Source: Scytalidium lignicola
Taxonomy: Eukaryota > Ascomycota > Leotiomycetes
Length of the DNA stretch: 64,000 nt
Direction: 5' to 3'
NCBI GenBank assembly: GCA_002812745.2
Contig: NCSJ02000175.1
Location: forward strand, 1 to 64,000
This document shows positions 11,273-23,176 of the stretch, piece after piece. Under the pieces are notes generated by a model. The model was given only the letters and a program-made list of their open reading frames with translations, did not search any database and was not told where the DNA came from. Position 1 is the first letter of the stretch. Each line of letters begins with the position of its first letter. Position numbers and translations under genes: made by a program.

Positions 11273-13277
11273 CTAGAAATACCTCCTCACCTTAAGCGGA
11301 CTAACTCCAGTAAAATTCCCCGTTTGCGTAGTATAATCGCCTTGCTGACTCAAATTCTTAATCCTCCCCAACAAAAACTCCACCTGCCTATACCCAGCAC
11401 CAGGAACATACTGCGGAATCTCATGTCCAGCCAAGGCCACCGTAACGAAAGTGAGTCCCCTCTCCGTATGCCAAGTGCCTTGGAATCCCGCTCCAGCAGT
11501 ATCATATACAGCGGGGGCTCCAGGTATACCCTCATCGGCGAGTTCTTGTATCAAGCCAAGGGATTGATGGTAGGGCACGTAAAAATTTGGAGTGTCGGAT
11601 GGTGCGCTCTGGAAGCCTTGTGCTCCGTTCCATGTCATGTTTTGGATGGTTATTACGGAGCCGTTGGAAAAGAGGAGGAAGTCGAGGAGGCCGTGGCCAA
11701 TTATGACGTTGTTTGTCCGTTCAATTACGGAGGGTAATGGGCCTATGGATGAAGGAACTGACAAATCACCTTCGGGAAAGAGGTTTTGGCCTCCTCCGCA
11801 GACGGTGTAATCTGTTGGAGGTACATGCAGCTGAGCCTGCACGTCCGAGCGGTTGAAATAATTGTTTGGGCCTCCGCTTAATGAGGGGAAGCCTAAAACA
11901 TCCCAAAGGTAGGGACAGAAATCCGTGAGGTGATAGATGTTGAAGCATGGATTTTCGTAGAAAATCGCAGTCAGTACATCGTCACTGAAAGGCGTTAGAA
12001 AGAAGTACTGAAGTGGACAGGCATTCGGGGATTTTAAGNTTTTTGCCATCTCAAAAACNTTTTATGATAAAACCAAAACTCTTAAAGGAAAGAGTAGAAA
12101 TAGACATCTATGAAAAGGAAAACTCAACTAGATATCACAGCCAGGTCTATCTGAGGATGGGGGTAATGGAATCAACCCAGTTGGAGGAAACTGGAATGCA
12201 TGTTCATTGAAGTAGTCGGTATAGCCACACGCATCATTACGAGCAGTGATATCTTGTAGAAAGCTCGCATTGACGTTTATAACATTCTGATATTCGAGTA
12301 AAGCGGGTACGACGGGAACTGAAAATATTGATAAGTGTATAATATACGTCGTGTTTTGACTTACCGGTGGTGAGAACATCATCCTGGCCAAAGCTAGGAT
12401 CATTGATCTGAATCCCTTTCAAGTTAAAGTAATCGGTATCATTGGCATCCAAAAATCCGGAAGCTATGTACGGAACATACATCCCTGCATAACTTTCTCC
12501 GAGGATATAGACTTTGTATCCCCTGAGATCAAAAGTATCAACGAAATTTTTCCAGAACCCCATGAATTGATTTGCTACATCGAACTCATTTGTGACATTT
12601 TTGGTGCCCCGACTGAATCCCGTGGTGATTGGTTGATCAACCCAAACCATATTCGTAAGATTAGTCCTATCGAAACTATGAGCCTTTCGGAATGGAAAAC
12701 AACGCCTTTTAAGATTTCCTACCAAGCATATGGGTTTACAATTGGTGCAAAAGTTCCTGATTGCCACAAAAAAGGACCTGCGAATATCAGAATCTATAGC
12801 TAGCCTTTTTTTATGGCAAAAGAGTCACCATTTTCTTGGAGGAAGCCATCCAGGGAGCTGCATCCAGGTCCACCATTAAGCCATATGGCAATCTCATCTT
12901 TTGCCAGTGGATTCTCAGAGGGAAAGAACCAGAAAAACAGCCGATTTTCATCGTTCTGATTTGAGGAGATTGGAAGCAGGCCGGAGTAGGACTCGCCAAT
13001 ATTAAAATCAACATCCGGAAGTGCAGCGCCATTGACAGCAAACTCTGAGGGAGATTTGATCAGCACCCAGCATACGTTCGGGCTTTTGAACCTCACGTTT
13101 CGTTTTCTTGCTCAAGAACAGTGATGTAGCCTCTTTGCGCGGGGCCTTGCTCGTTAAAATAGGAGGAGTTGGCGATCTCTTTGCAAACTTCTCCCACTTC
13201 GTGTGCGGAGTCTGTAGAACCGCGAGTGCACCAACTGCAGCTAGCAGTGGTATGACAAGAGAATGAAAAATACGCAT
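11273..13277 (-). CDS. Secreted serine carboxypeptidase, peptidase family S10
   Basis: Six exons (minus strand: 13277-13097, 13044-12829, 12777-12723, 12666-12365, 12318-12129, 11984-11273) give 551 aa with every junction in frame. The N-terminus is a signal peptide ([20 protein letters not shown]). S10 hallmarks: the substrate-binding '[11 protein letters not shown]', the nucleophile in '[13 protein letters not shown]' (Ser about 209), Asp about 416 in '[11 protein letters not shown]', His about 502 in '[11 protein letters not shown]', and several N-glycosylation sequons. It removes C-terminal residues from peptides outside the cell or in the vacuole. The 144-nt intron at 11985-12128 contains two Ns. 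ATG at 13277 was chosen because the frame upstream offers no earlier ATG. It lies upstream of an MFS and a UstYa-like gene on the same strand. Confidence 0.92.
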
Positions 13278-16200
13278 GATTAACACTCGAATAGGGCTAG
13301 GAAGAGAACTTCAATGGCAGCAGAAAAGAAATGAGGGCAACGAGATATTGCTGCCTTATATATGGAAACAGCTCTGCTACGCTGAGCAGTATATGATTAC
13401 TGAAGTATTAGTAAGGAGGACAAGTATAAAAAGGAAGGTGGTGCGTTCTGAGTATTAAATTGCGATCTTTAATGCCTTCTCAACCCCAACACTTGCCCGC
13501 TTGATTGCTAGGATCTGCCTTCCAATTTCACTCAGGCTTATCCCCTCGGCCGGTGAAAGTGGCATCACTTTTGCAAATGCATAATTCTACTCAGTTTGAT
13601 TCGTTCAGTGGTCATCATTCAGATAAACAAACCAATTAAATCCACAATTTCAGTAGAATCATGCATTTGCATAAGTACAGTAATACCACTTTCACCGATC
13701 GAGGGGATAACCTTTCCGAGCTCTGCGACGGTGATCCTGCCTTATTAGAGCCACGCCGGATCGGCCGAGATATAAGCACTTGCCAAGTTGTTGCTTGCAC
13801 TGCGCATAAATGGGCGTCACCGATAAGTCATCAGAACTCCTGCCTAATATGGGCATAAGCACTGCCATGGGTTGAGGGTTCCGTAAAAGCCGAATTCCTG
13901 GTGAAAAATGGCATCACTTGACAAAAGCTGCAATTGGGCAAGAAGACTAATAAAAGGGTCGAAGATCGATGGAGTACGACGCTAAAAAGCGGCAGCTAAC
14001 CATGCACGACGTTCCTCAAAGCGGACGATGGTTAAACTTGGAAGAGCAAGCTTCTTTTAATAACTATTTTTACAAGTCTGTTGGTAGCTAGTCACGTGGA
14101 GGATGCGATCGGTCACATGTGTACGAGTCCTGATCGGGTAGTAAAGAGCTGTAGCCGGTATGACAATGCCGTGTAGAAAAACATCTTTGCGTGCTCAAAT
14201 CGACTTTTTGGAAATAATTTGACAACTACGTTATCTACTAGTAATTGGACACTGGGAATCAATTCTTCGAGGCCAACTCTATGTTGCCTAGTAATAAGGA
14301 ACCTTTCATAAACTATAGTTGTTTAAAAGTAAAGNAAAAAGGAGAAAGACTTAAATAAACAGCAAATTTACCTTCTTTAAAAGATAACAAGTAAAGTNAA
14401 AAATGTAATTTTTAATATAATAGACAATAAGCTGGACAAGATATCCAGTTGAAGGGAGTGTCCGATTGGCGGGTGAATACTGGTGCAGGTACATAATGGG
14501 TAGCGACGGCGAACACAGCCAAGACAGTCATGGTCATTACAGAACGCGGCAACAACGGGTATACTCCACAATGCTAGAGATCGCGATCTTTATAGACGCT
14601 ACTGGTGGAGGTTGCGCCGTCTTCTGCTCAGCCTTATGGCACCACAATTTGGGCTGCCCTGCCAGCCCCCCAGTACGTAAACCATACCCCGTTTCAACCG
14701 CTCCGTACGGCTTACAATATCGCGGTATGATCGAGACTTTGCCCCTGCTTTGCCTATACACTTATGTATTAACTTCAATACCTGAAAGGGGCCAATCTCT
14801 GATAATTCTCTGTTGCTTTAGCTTATAAATATTTCGCCTCGAACCCTTCCGCTGTGACGAGATTCAGCCTTAGGAAAGTTGTATTGAACGAATCGCGACG
14901 CACTAAAGGGCCATACTCAGGTGCATCACGGTGCTTGGTTAGGCAGCAGCGGGAGCGAAATCAATTAATCTGGAAAATTCGACCTCGCAGAATCCTCTCA
15001 AACTGAGTTTGCTACGATTCATGCAGGCCGCATTGGATTCAGAGACTAACGTCCTCCAACAAGTTGTCTGGAACCGCATAGTGATAAAATGGATGTCTCA
15101 CGTAGCGCTTCTTAGGCTCGCAATTGATGCGATCTAATGTTGCATAGAACTTGAATTTTAGAGACCAAATTCGGAATTTCACCTATATATGTATTTATAA
15201 CAAAGACGCGATTGATGCAACGCAAAAATATATAATGCCGAGGATTCGGACATGTGGAATCTTCATTCTTAGAATGGACTATCCTTTAGTGTCTTCGATG
15301 TCCCTCCCTCCCTTTACCTTTGTCACGTAGAACAAGGCTATCATTGGGGTCCAAAGTTCTGGTCCAGTAGTATATCTTAGAATCAGTGCCGTAGTATACC
15401 ATACATGGATGACCTTCTGGATCATTTGATTGAAAGAAGTCTGCCCCGGATTTCTCCATTTTTCCAGCGGCAGTACGAAATTGGTAACGGTTCTCTGAGA
15501 TGCTTGCTCCACGATGCACTAGGGTGACAATCCCTTAACCACATCTATGAAACTAGCTTTTAATAACTGGAAGTGTGTCTGAGATGAGGTGAAAAGTGAC
15601 ATTCCGTCTGCAGAATTGTTGGCAATGGGCTTTCCAGGCTCTGCTGAAAGCTACTGGCTAGTTACACGGTTTGTGATATATAGATTTGAGAATAAAAACG
15701 GGAATTTATATTTACCGATTAGAGCAGATGTTACGAACACTGGAGCACATTTGAAGGCTGCGATGCCTTAAATACACAATTAATACGACTTATCTGTCAT
15801 CAAAGGTATGATATGATATCAGGCAAGACGAACTCAAACATAAAATTCCACTCAGCAATTCCAGTTTAGTTGGATCTCTTCTTCCATTACTGTGGCTACA
15901 TCACCTACATTTGCATGGGGAACCTAAGGAATACCGGTGAATTAATTCTTATAGTACTATTAATGTTTTTCCTTTTTTGAAATTAACCTTTGCAATTAAC
16001 TTCCATCTCTGCTGCAATTCAGGGCCCATATGATAATACCTAGCAATGCTGTAACCTTGTAATTAACTACTCAAGGGGCCATATATCCATCTAATGGCAG
16101 AGACGGATGACATCTGAGATCCGAGGATATATAACCGTGACTACGACAGGAATCTGTATACAAAAGAATCCTCATGGACAAACTCACGTAGTATTCTAAA

Positions 16201-16599
16201 GAGATGGGGTCGACCCACCAATTTATATGATTTAAGTGACGAAGAGCAAACAGGGAAGCGGGAGTGGAGTGTGGGACCAATTTACCTGATTTGCCTCACG
16301 GTAGGCACAGGAGGGTAAGAACAGATGGCCCTACTCTTTGTGCCTTCACTTTACAACTCAGAAGCATGTGATTATATGCATAAGATCTGTAAAGACTGAA
16401 GGGTCTCGGTATAGATCTCGAAGATCTAAAAGGTCCAGTGGGAGATGAGGGTCTATAGAAGTTTACAATTATACCTTTGAATGGAGCTTCATGCTGAACT
16501 CAAATACAGTATTTGCTCCTGAGTTTAGTATTACCATACTATATATATACAGCAGAATACTACTTTATGGGAATACTATTTACTACACTAGTCACCGAT
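13278..16599. other. Gene-poor stretch between S10 peptidase and MFS transporter
   Basis: 3.3 kb without a convincing gene. It holds an inverted repeat at 13538-13710, AT-rich patches with Ns at 14335 and 14398, and a minus-strand open stretch at 15279-15519 that lacks an ATG and was not accepted. Promoter of the S10 gene is presumably within 13278-13500. Confidence 0.5.
13538..13710. repeat. MITE-like imperfect inverted repeat
   Basis: Arms 13538-13590 (starting TTATCCCCTCGGCCGGTGAA) and 13653-13710 are reverse complements with scattered mismatches and a small indel. They enclose a spacer of about 62 bp. The outer ends are TTATCCCC...GGGGATAA. No clear target duplication. This could be a miniature transposon or a foldback remnant. 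Confidence 0.65.
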
Positions 16600-18442
16600 C
16601 TATCCATGAATATCCTCCTCCGGCTTCGGGGAGGGAATAATGTACACTGGTATACCGAGAACAAGGGTTATTAGTCCCGCTACGATAAAAGACATTCCAC
16701 TCCAAATGCCACCGAGATCCATACCCCAACTAAACGCTTTCGAGATGAGGGGGTTGGAGACGAGATTGCCAACTGTTTCGATGACGGCAATTATGCCGTA
16801 GAGGCGAGAAACCTGATCGGCAGGGAGGAAAGAAGTAACGAGCGAACGAATGGCAGATACGTACCCAGCCCCAAAAGATGTGATTCCGGTTCCTGTATCG
16901 ATAGGTTAATTGAAGAGCTCTTGATGAAGAAGTGCGGAGGATCACGGAAGACAAATGGGGAACGAAGGTGAAGTAGCGAGATGAGAGGAAGAGCGCCTAC
17001 CGACTATAAATAAGCCTGGTGTTGGAGCTAATCCAATAGCTAAAGAGCCTAGCACCATAAATATTAGACTTCCACGCGCCACAACGACATCTCTCATCGC
17101 CGTATGCAAACCCAGCCGAGAGCCGAGGAGAGAATATATAACTGGAAGAATCACAACTAGCACAACAAACGTGGTTATCGCGCTAAATGGTGTAAGTAAA
17201 CTGGCCTGTATCACATGTTAGATTCATGGTTAACCAAAGATGAAAATCAAAATAGGGCATACATCAGCTATTGACCAGTGGTATTTGTCCGAAGCGTACT
17301 GCACAAGGAATAACGAGCTACGTGTAGTCACCGGCCATGTGACAAATGTGATAAGAAGCATCCGCACAGCTGGTATCGTAAGCACTGAAGTCGAATCTTG
17401 AATTGCGCCCAAAATGGAACCCATCTTAAATGACCGCCATAGACTATCGTCATCTGGGGATTCATTGCTGCCTATAATCTGGGATCCTAGAGTTGAGAGC
17501 TTAGTTCGATCCAGAGTCTCCGGGAGAAAGAAAATCAAAAATAGGCCACAACAAATAAAAATCAAACCAAGTTCCATTGCCAAGAGTGGACTTGTCTTCA
17601 TGAGATACCAGGCAGCCGGTACCCCTACTAGAGGGGATAGCATTGCTGCGGCGAGGAGCTGGAAGAATACAGCAGCCCTAACGTGTAATATTAGAATGAT
17701 TCTTGTCAGGCATAAGAGTAAAGTGAGACCCACCTTCTATTCTCAGGAGTCACATCAGCAAACATAGCGTATATAGTCGCGTTGAAAACTACAGACCCGC
17801 CACCTATACACAGGAATACATTTCCCGCCCATAACCACCTAACATCCAGAGCAGTATCTAAACGAACTATTCAATAAATGCACGTTAGAAATCATCCTAC
17901 CGTTGGTTTGAATAATAATTCTGACCGATAAGTTGTAACCATACTACACCGAGGGTCACGCCTACCAAGCTAAGTACCAGGACAATCTTCCTCTCATATC
18001 TATCAGCGATATACCCGTATGGGAAGGCCAGCAATAGTCCAGGAATGCAAGCAAACGCCGCGTCCCAGCCCTTTAGCATTGCAAGCTGTCCTTGGACGAT
18101 CGGGATCTTGCAATCTTCCTCCGGAATGGGCAGCGTGATATGGGTGCCGGTAGGCGTAGCAGATTCGTAGTATTTGCGACATAGTATATCCTCGAATGCG
18201 CGTGTCATTGGAGCTTTCTGCATGGAATCTCCGATTTCTATGAGGAACACAGCGCATAGAGAAAGGGCTATTGTCCAGGCATAATGCCGGTGCACCGGGG
18301 CGGAACTGGCGGGCTTTTCACGTGGCTCTGTATAGCCCCGAAGCAGCGGAGTTTCTGCATTTGGGACATCTCTATCGACTTCGGAATCAAGAGCATTATT
18401 AACAGGCTCTGCCTCATGGATGTGGGGTGAAGAGGAAGACAT
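16600..18442 (-). CDS. MFS transporter, substrate unknown
   Basis: Five exons give about 517 aa: 18442-17926, 17857-17734, 17677-17263, 17205-17001, 16892-16600. The first intron can also be placed at 17839-17900, which adds two residues; both options keep the frame. The protein has a hydrophilic Ser/Glu-rich N-terminus, then about 12 membrane segments. The loop 2-3 MFS signature 'GYIADRYERKIVLVLS' is clear, as is a Gly-rich segment 'LCIGGGSVVF'. A Cys-bearing extracellular loop follows the first helix. This fungal MFS subfamily is often found beside biosynthetic genes, but no substrate can be read from sequence. The gene is on the same strand as the S10 peptidase and UstYa-like genes, compatible with a common export or processing role, which is inference only. 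Confidence 0.85.
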
Positions 18443-20119
18443 TATGGGTGCACGTGGTTGCCTTGGCAGTCGTTGAAACCGTATCGTGGCTAGAGTGAAC
18501 AGGGCGCAGACAAGGTATTAGGACACCAGACATAGAAAGAGGGACGGATTCACAGGCGTCAGGGTATTTTGAGCTGTCAATCGATGTGCATCAATGGTGT
18601 TATGTGGTGAGGTTGGCACGAAGTTCTCCCAGATGCAGTTGTATCTTGGGCAATGAACCTCTGAACCTCCATCCTATTTTAGATAATTAATGCTGGTTAG
18701 TTAGTTACAGAGGGAAATATTCCATAATATTATGTAATGCACCAAATACGCGTAATCTTCCCGCGTCCCCCAATATTTGCATGGTGGGTCAAATTGTTAC
18801 CTTACATTTAACTTACCAGCTACCGCCTTCCTACTAAGGCATATCATGGAAATATGTAATTCGGCCTCAAGTAGTTGACGCTGATTGGCCAGTTGCAGTT
18901 CCACATGCACACCGCCACGGTGATTACAGTACAGTATTGAGGGGGAGAAAGCCGTACAAGAGAAGTCGACAATAACCTTGCTCTCCCTCTTCCAACATTC
19001 AAGCTTACCTTCCTCTTTCTGTTATCCGTACCGGGAAATATGCAAGTGATTCTTATTTAACTCAAGCGTTTTGCCCAGTAGCCGTAGTGTCCTGCACAGC
19101 ATGTTGATTGGATGTTTTTGAAAGGCTCGGGGATAAATAAATTGTACCCTTGTCAAATGGTGGATTCTAGTAAGTTCGTAAAGAGGAGTTCCTAACCAAC
19201 CATAAGTTGTTGCCTTGGATTCGCCATCTCATCTAAGTGTATGTGACGGGGTACGGAGGTACCCCCGGCAGAATGCTGCGTTAGGCTTCAGCCGGATGGC
19301 AGGATAAGGTGCCGCGCGGCGGGTGGCGTAGTCTTATCATCACTCCAGTAATATTTGAGTTTTTTTTTCAACTCGAAGCTAGCTGAAAATGGCCTCGGCC
19401 TTGTCACGGCGGCAGAACTAAGCTATTTAGAGCATTTATTTATGAATTTTTCCTTGACCCCAAGAGGCACCTTGTTCACTACCTTGTGTACCTTGTCTCA
19501 AACAGTAGGGCTCTTGCGTACGATAAGTGTCATTGGGATATAGAGGTCGCATCCAATCTGAATGATATCACCAAGATTAAACAGGGACTATAAACCGCGC
19601 TCAATTGAGTTGAATTGAATCAGAATAGGATGACTCAACTGGTTAGAAAGCTTTCGCTGGATACTTGACTATTCAGGGCAAAATTGTTGAGTTATTCGTG
19701 GCATAGGGGGGTGTTTGTAGCAGTGGCAAAGGTGTTAATGTTGGTTCTGGCGTTGATACCTTCACGTATTTTGGTACCTTTTAAGGCACTTTCTTTTCAT
19801 CGATTGGCCATGTACCTAACTCTTTAATCGTCGTCTGTATTTTCAGGTTAGAACTGTAGAAACGTAAGAATATTCTTGTGAAGAAAATATTCTTATTTTT
19901 GTGCAAAAATCATTCGGCGTTTATCCCTGCATTCTTATCATCGTTAAGGTATTCTTATAGCGAGGTTTTGAGCCCATTGAGCTTCTGCGACTCCAAGGAG
20001 CTATCACATCATTTTTGTTTGTAGGACGTATTTACTATTGAAGATGATGAGATTCTGTTATACTTCACGAAGTTGGTATAGAATGTTGCGGAGGTTCACT
20101 CTTTGGAATCTTGTTCTTT
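18443..20119. other. Intergenic, no gene seen
   Basis: 1.7 kb with no supported coding region, RNA or repeat. Contains the 5' region of the MFS gene and the 3' region of the UstYa-like gene. Confidence 0.55.
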
Positions 20120-20921
20120 CTAGCTTGTACTGCCAGCACCTTTATGCAACGTACTTGCTTCTTGCGTGTTTGGATTGTTCTGGCCATACTTTTCCCACTG
20201 AGACACCCACTCAACTAGTTGATCCCAATTAACGCAAAAATGTTGGGCATCTAATCCTGCAACACCACCAACTTCCAAATCTTTGAGTTCGAGCGTTGTG
20301 TCAGGCCTATATATGAGAGCGTTCCTTATCAGCTCAACACAGTGACCGATATGGGGCGGCGTAGAATAGAAAGGCACGTTGTCAGGATCGAAAACAATGG
20401 CAGGTGCCCCATCACGAGCTGCCACACTTCCATCATACAAAACCCAGTATGTTTCCCTTATTTTCTCAAGGCAATGCAACTTATGAAAGACTGCAAAGTT
20501 GGCTCGATCTGGATAGATTGTTGGGTGACGGAAAAACCCGCCTTGGGATGGAAACAGTGACTTGCATGCATCTTCAGCGGCCGGGCCACTATCGACAAAT
20601 GTCTGGTTGAAGATAAAGGTATGTTTATGTAAAGGCACTTCTTTGGAGTTAGTAGAGCACTAATTTCATTACACAGGAGCATAAGGCTTTGGACAGGAAA
20701 GACTCACAATCAATATTTGGCTGACACTCACTGGAAACCCGATTATACGGAAGGTAATAGCGCCCAGCGCAAAAACTAACATCAATTCCAAGGACAAATA
20801 ATGACAAACTAATGGCACGACGAACATAGGAAGACCCAGAGGTAGTAATAGAGCCCTGAGGAGAATATAGATGATAGCCTTCTCGAGAAGAGATTTGAGA
20901 TTTGGTTTGATTGTGGCTCAT
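20120..20921 (-). CDS. UstYa-like (DUF3328) protein
   Basis: Two exons (20921-20708 and 20637-20120, 70-nt intron with a CTAAC branch site) give 243 aa. One membrane segment at about residues 36-54 is followed by a lumenal domain carrying both HxxHC motifs of the family: 'HKLHC' at 123-127 and 'HIGHC' at 167-171, the second followed by 'VELIRNALIYRPDTTLE'. UstYa-type proteins act in ribosomal-peptide (dikaritin) and some nonribosomal or polyketide pathways, where members catalyse oxidative cyclisation or chlorination. Here no precursor peptide with repeated cores was found nearby. ATG at 20921 gives the usual short N-terminal tail. Neighbours on the same strand are an MFS transporter and an S10 peptidase. 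Confidence 0.9.
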
Positions 20922-22209
20922 GATGTAAGTTTCACAGCTAATTTCAGGATTTTTTGAATCACTAGACACGAGATGGCTGGATAGATTTCAACCCTTTACG
21001 GCTCAGGTATACTGATTAAAGCTGTTCCGTATCCTGAAGAAGCAGTAACCCAAAGATAATGATATCACAACGCGGATGCCAGAATACGGCGGTGAGGAAG
21101 TAGAGTTGAGGAAGAAGGTGGTGCAAGCGTTCGAATGCAGAAGGTAGTTACAAACTCTTTGACTACTAGACTTGGAGCACATATAACGTAGTATATAGTT
21201 CCATTCACAGGTTGAGCTAAGCGGCAAACAAGGATGTGAAGTTTCGCTAAGGGTATTATTATTCGCTATAAACAAATTATCACCAATACTACGCTTTGTG
21301 GCATAGCTTACTTTAACTAGTAAGACGAATGTTATAATATATACATCCAATCGTCAATCAGCAAATGTACTTTGTTTACTTCTCCTATTTAGGTTGTCTC
21401 ACCCTGTAAGATATCCACTAGTGATATGTAACGAAGTCAGCTGTGTCCCTAGCAATGCATTTGGCTTCACTTCTTTATATAAACTATACCATCTTTCTTG
21501 TTTCTAATTGAATCATATGACGTCTTTCCTGAGTTCCAACCGTATTGCGTGAATTCTTTTGCATTCTAACTGCATTATATGGCCTTTCCTCTTATGGCTG
21601 GCACTATGTATTATATATGCAGTACTAAGTACCACTTTAAGAAAGTTACAAGAGTTAGTCTATTAATTTAGATATCTAGGTCCATTAAATTAGCCAGACC
21701 AAGAATCAATTCGGCAGAAGAGGGCTGATAAAGACCAGGGATGGTCTCAGTGCCGCTGTACAGTCTTCATCGTTGAAACATTGGTCTTCAGAATAATAGA
21801 AGGATTCTCGGGGAGACATTTGCAATGAAAACTCCGTGGCAGATCACAGCAAATATAAGCTCTTCAATGACGGATGAGTCAGTGAGAAAATGCTTCTTTT
21901 TACAATAGCTAGAGTCGAGTTATCGTATAGAAAGCAAGCCACCGCCNTTTTTTTAAATTTTTTTTTAGCAAACTGCTGAGACTAATCACCTTACTTCATA
22001 TTATACCTTAGCTTATGTGTCATATTCTACCGCTTAAACCCAGTCTTTCCCATTGTAGATTCAACCAGCACTTCCGATCAAATTGATACCCACTGTCAGG
22101 GCAGTTAGGAGTTTACAGGTTATTTTAGAATTGTAATACTCCGAGATTTTAAGTCTTCAATTGTCCTTTTTGCGGAATGACTTGAAGTGTTATCTTACAT
22201 TAAAGTTAA
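20922..22209. other. Intergenic, AT-rich to the right
   Basis: No supported gene. The upstream region of the UstYa-like gene grades into AT-rich sequence that merges with the Tc1 relic. N at 21947 lies beside a T-run. No candidate peptide-precursor gene with an ATG, signal peptide and repeats was found here. Confidence 0.5.
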
Positions 22210-22949
22210 CCTTTTTCCTTGTATATAATTGTCAATTATAAGAATTGTATATTCTTGATAACTTTGTTCATTGATTGAACTTCAGGATTTCTCCCAAAAT
22301 AAGCTTAGTCCTTTACTATATTTGCTTAAATAATACCCTAAAACATCTATCTAATTTTGCGTTGAACTTTAAGTTTAATATAATTTTTATAAAGTGATTC
22401 TCCTAGTCAACGTATAACTTTGATCTTTTTGTATTTCCTAAGTTGTGTTCAAGTTTCATCTGTCCAAAGGATTATAAACCATTATTCTTTTGCCCAATTT
22501 GTATGTTCGATAACTTACTAAAGACATTTATTAACGTTGTTCTGAGATAATTTTGGCTTTTTAAAAGTTAATCAACAAGAAAATCCTTCTTGTTTAAAAG
22601 CAATGATTATAGTATAAATTTTGCAATTTTATTTAACACGTCTGTTTTTAGCAAATGAATACACTTATTCAATTAGTTGTTTTTATTCTGTTAATCTTAA
22701 TAAAGGTCGACGTTTAGCTTTGATTTTTTGAGGTGTAAGTTTATGACTTAAAGCATATTGAATTTGTTTTGCTATAACGTTAAGTTGTAAAATAATATCG
22801 TCTTTTGACTATCTAGTAGTAAAGTATAAAGTGCGTATTTTAAGTTATAAATCTCGTGAACATTCAGGGCGTTTAATCTTTGGAACTGGAATTTCATATT
22901 TTGTATTAGAGGACTTAGAGAACGAAAGATATAAGTTATCGTAATTCAT
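22210..22949 (-). mobile_element. RIP-degraded Tc1/mariner-type transposase relic
   Basis: AT-rich block whose minus-strand translation, from an ATG at 22949, follows a fungal Tc1-like transposase despite many stops. It shows an N-terminal helix-turn-helix zone, then 'YALSHKLTPQKIKAKRRPLL' near 22700, a degraded 'E-x-V-x-S-x-x-NRR' segment near 22640, a 'W-T-D-E-T-W'-like site in another frame near 22460, and 'KGLSLFWEKS-x-SSIN' near 22280. Trp, Gln and Arg codons have become stops (TGG/CGA/CAA to TAA/TGA/TAG), which fits RIP. TIRs were not located. Non-coding remnant. Confidence 0.8.
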
Positions 22950-23176
22950 GATTTGAAAATACAGTTACCTAAGAAATTGAGTAGGAAAAGTATTAAAGTA
23001 ACATTTCGGTCATGCTATTTAAGTAGTGGATGGCCGAAAAAGGCGGAACCGCCCAGAATGCGCTAGAATGACAGGGTTGACAACTATTAATCCAAGTAAC
23101 CAAGTAACGTCAAGAAAACAAACTTGTTATATTCCCATCCCAAACAGCCATTGACCATGCGAAGAACCTATATTTT

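Noticed and set aside
11985..13096. S10 peptidase as a frameshifted pseudogene
   Set aside because: All apparent breaks coincide with introns of 46-144 nt whose phases add up to an uninterrupted 551-aa protein.
15279..15519. Minus-strand open stretch with Tyr-rich, protein-like sequence
   Set aside because: No ATG; no upstream exon could be joined without a stop. It may be a gene fragment, but there is no support.
21003..21346. Minus-strand open stretch resembling a secreted Cys-rich peptide (possible UstYa precursor)
   Set aside because: The hydrophobic start lacks an ATG in frame, there is no repeated core, and codon quality is poor.
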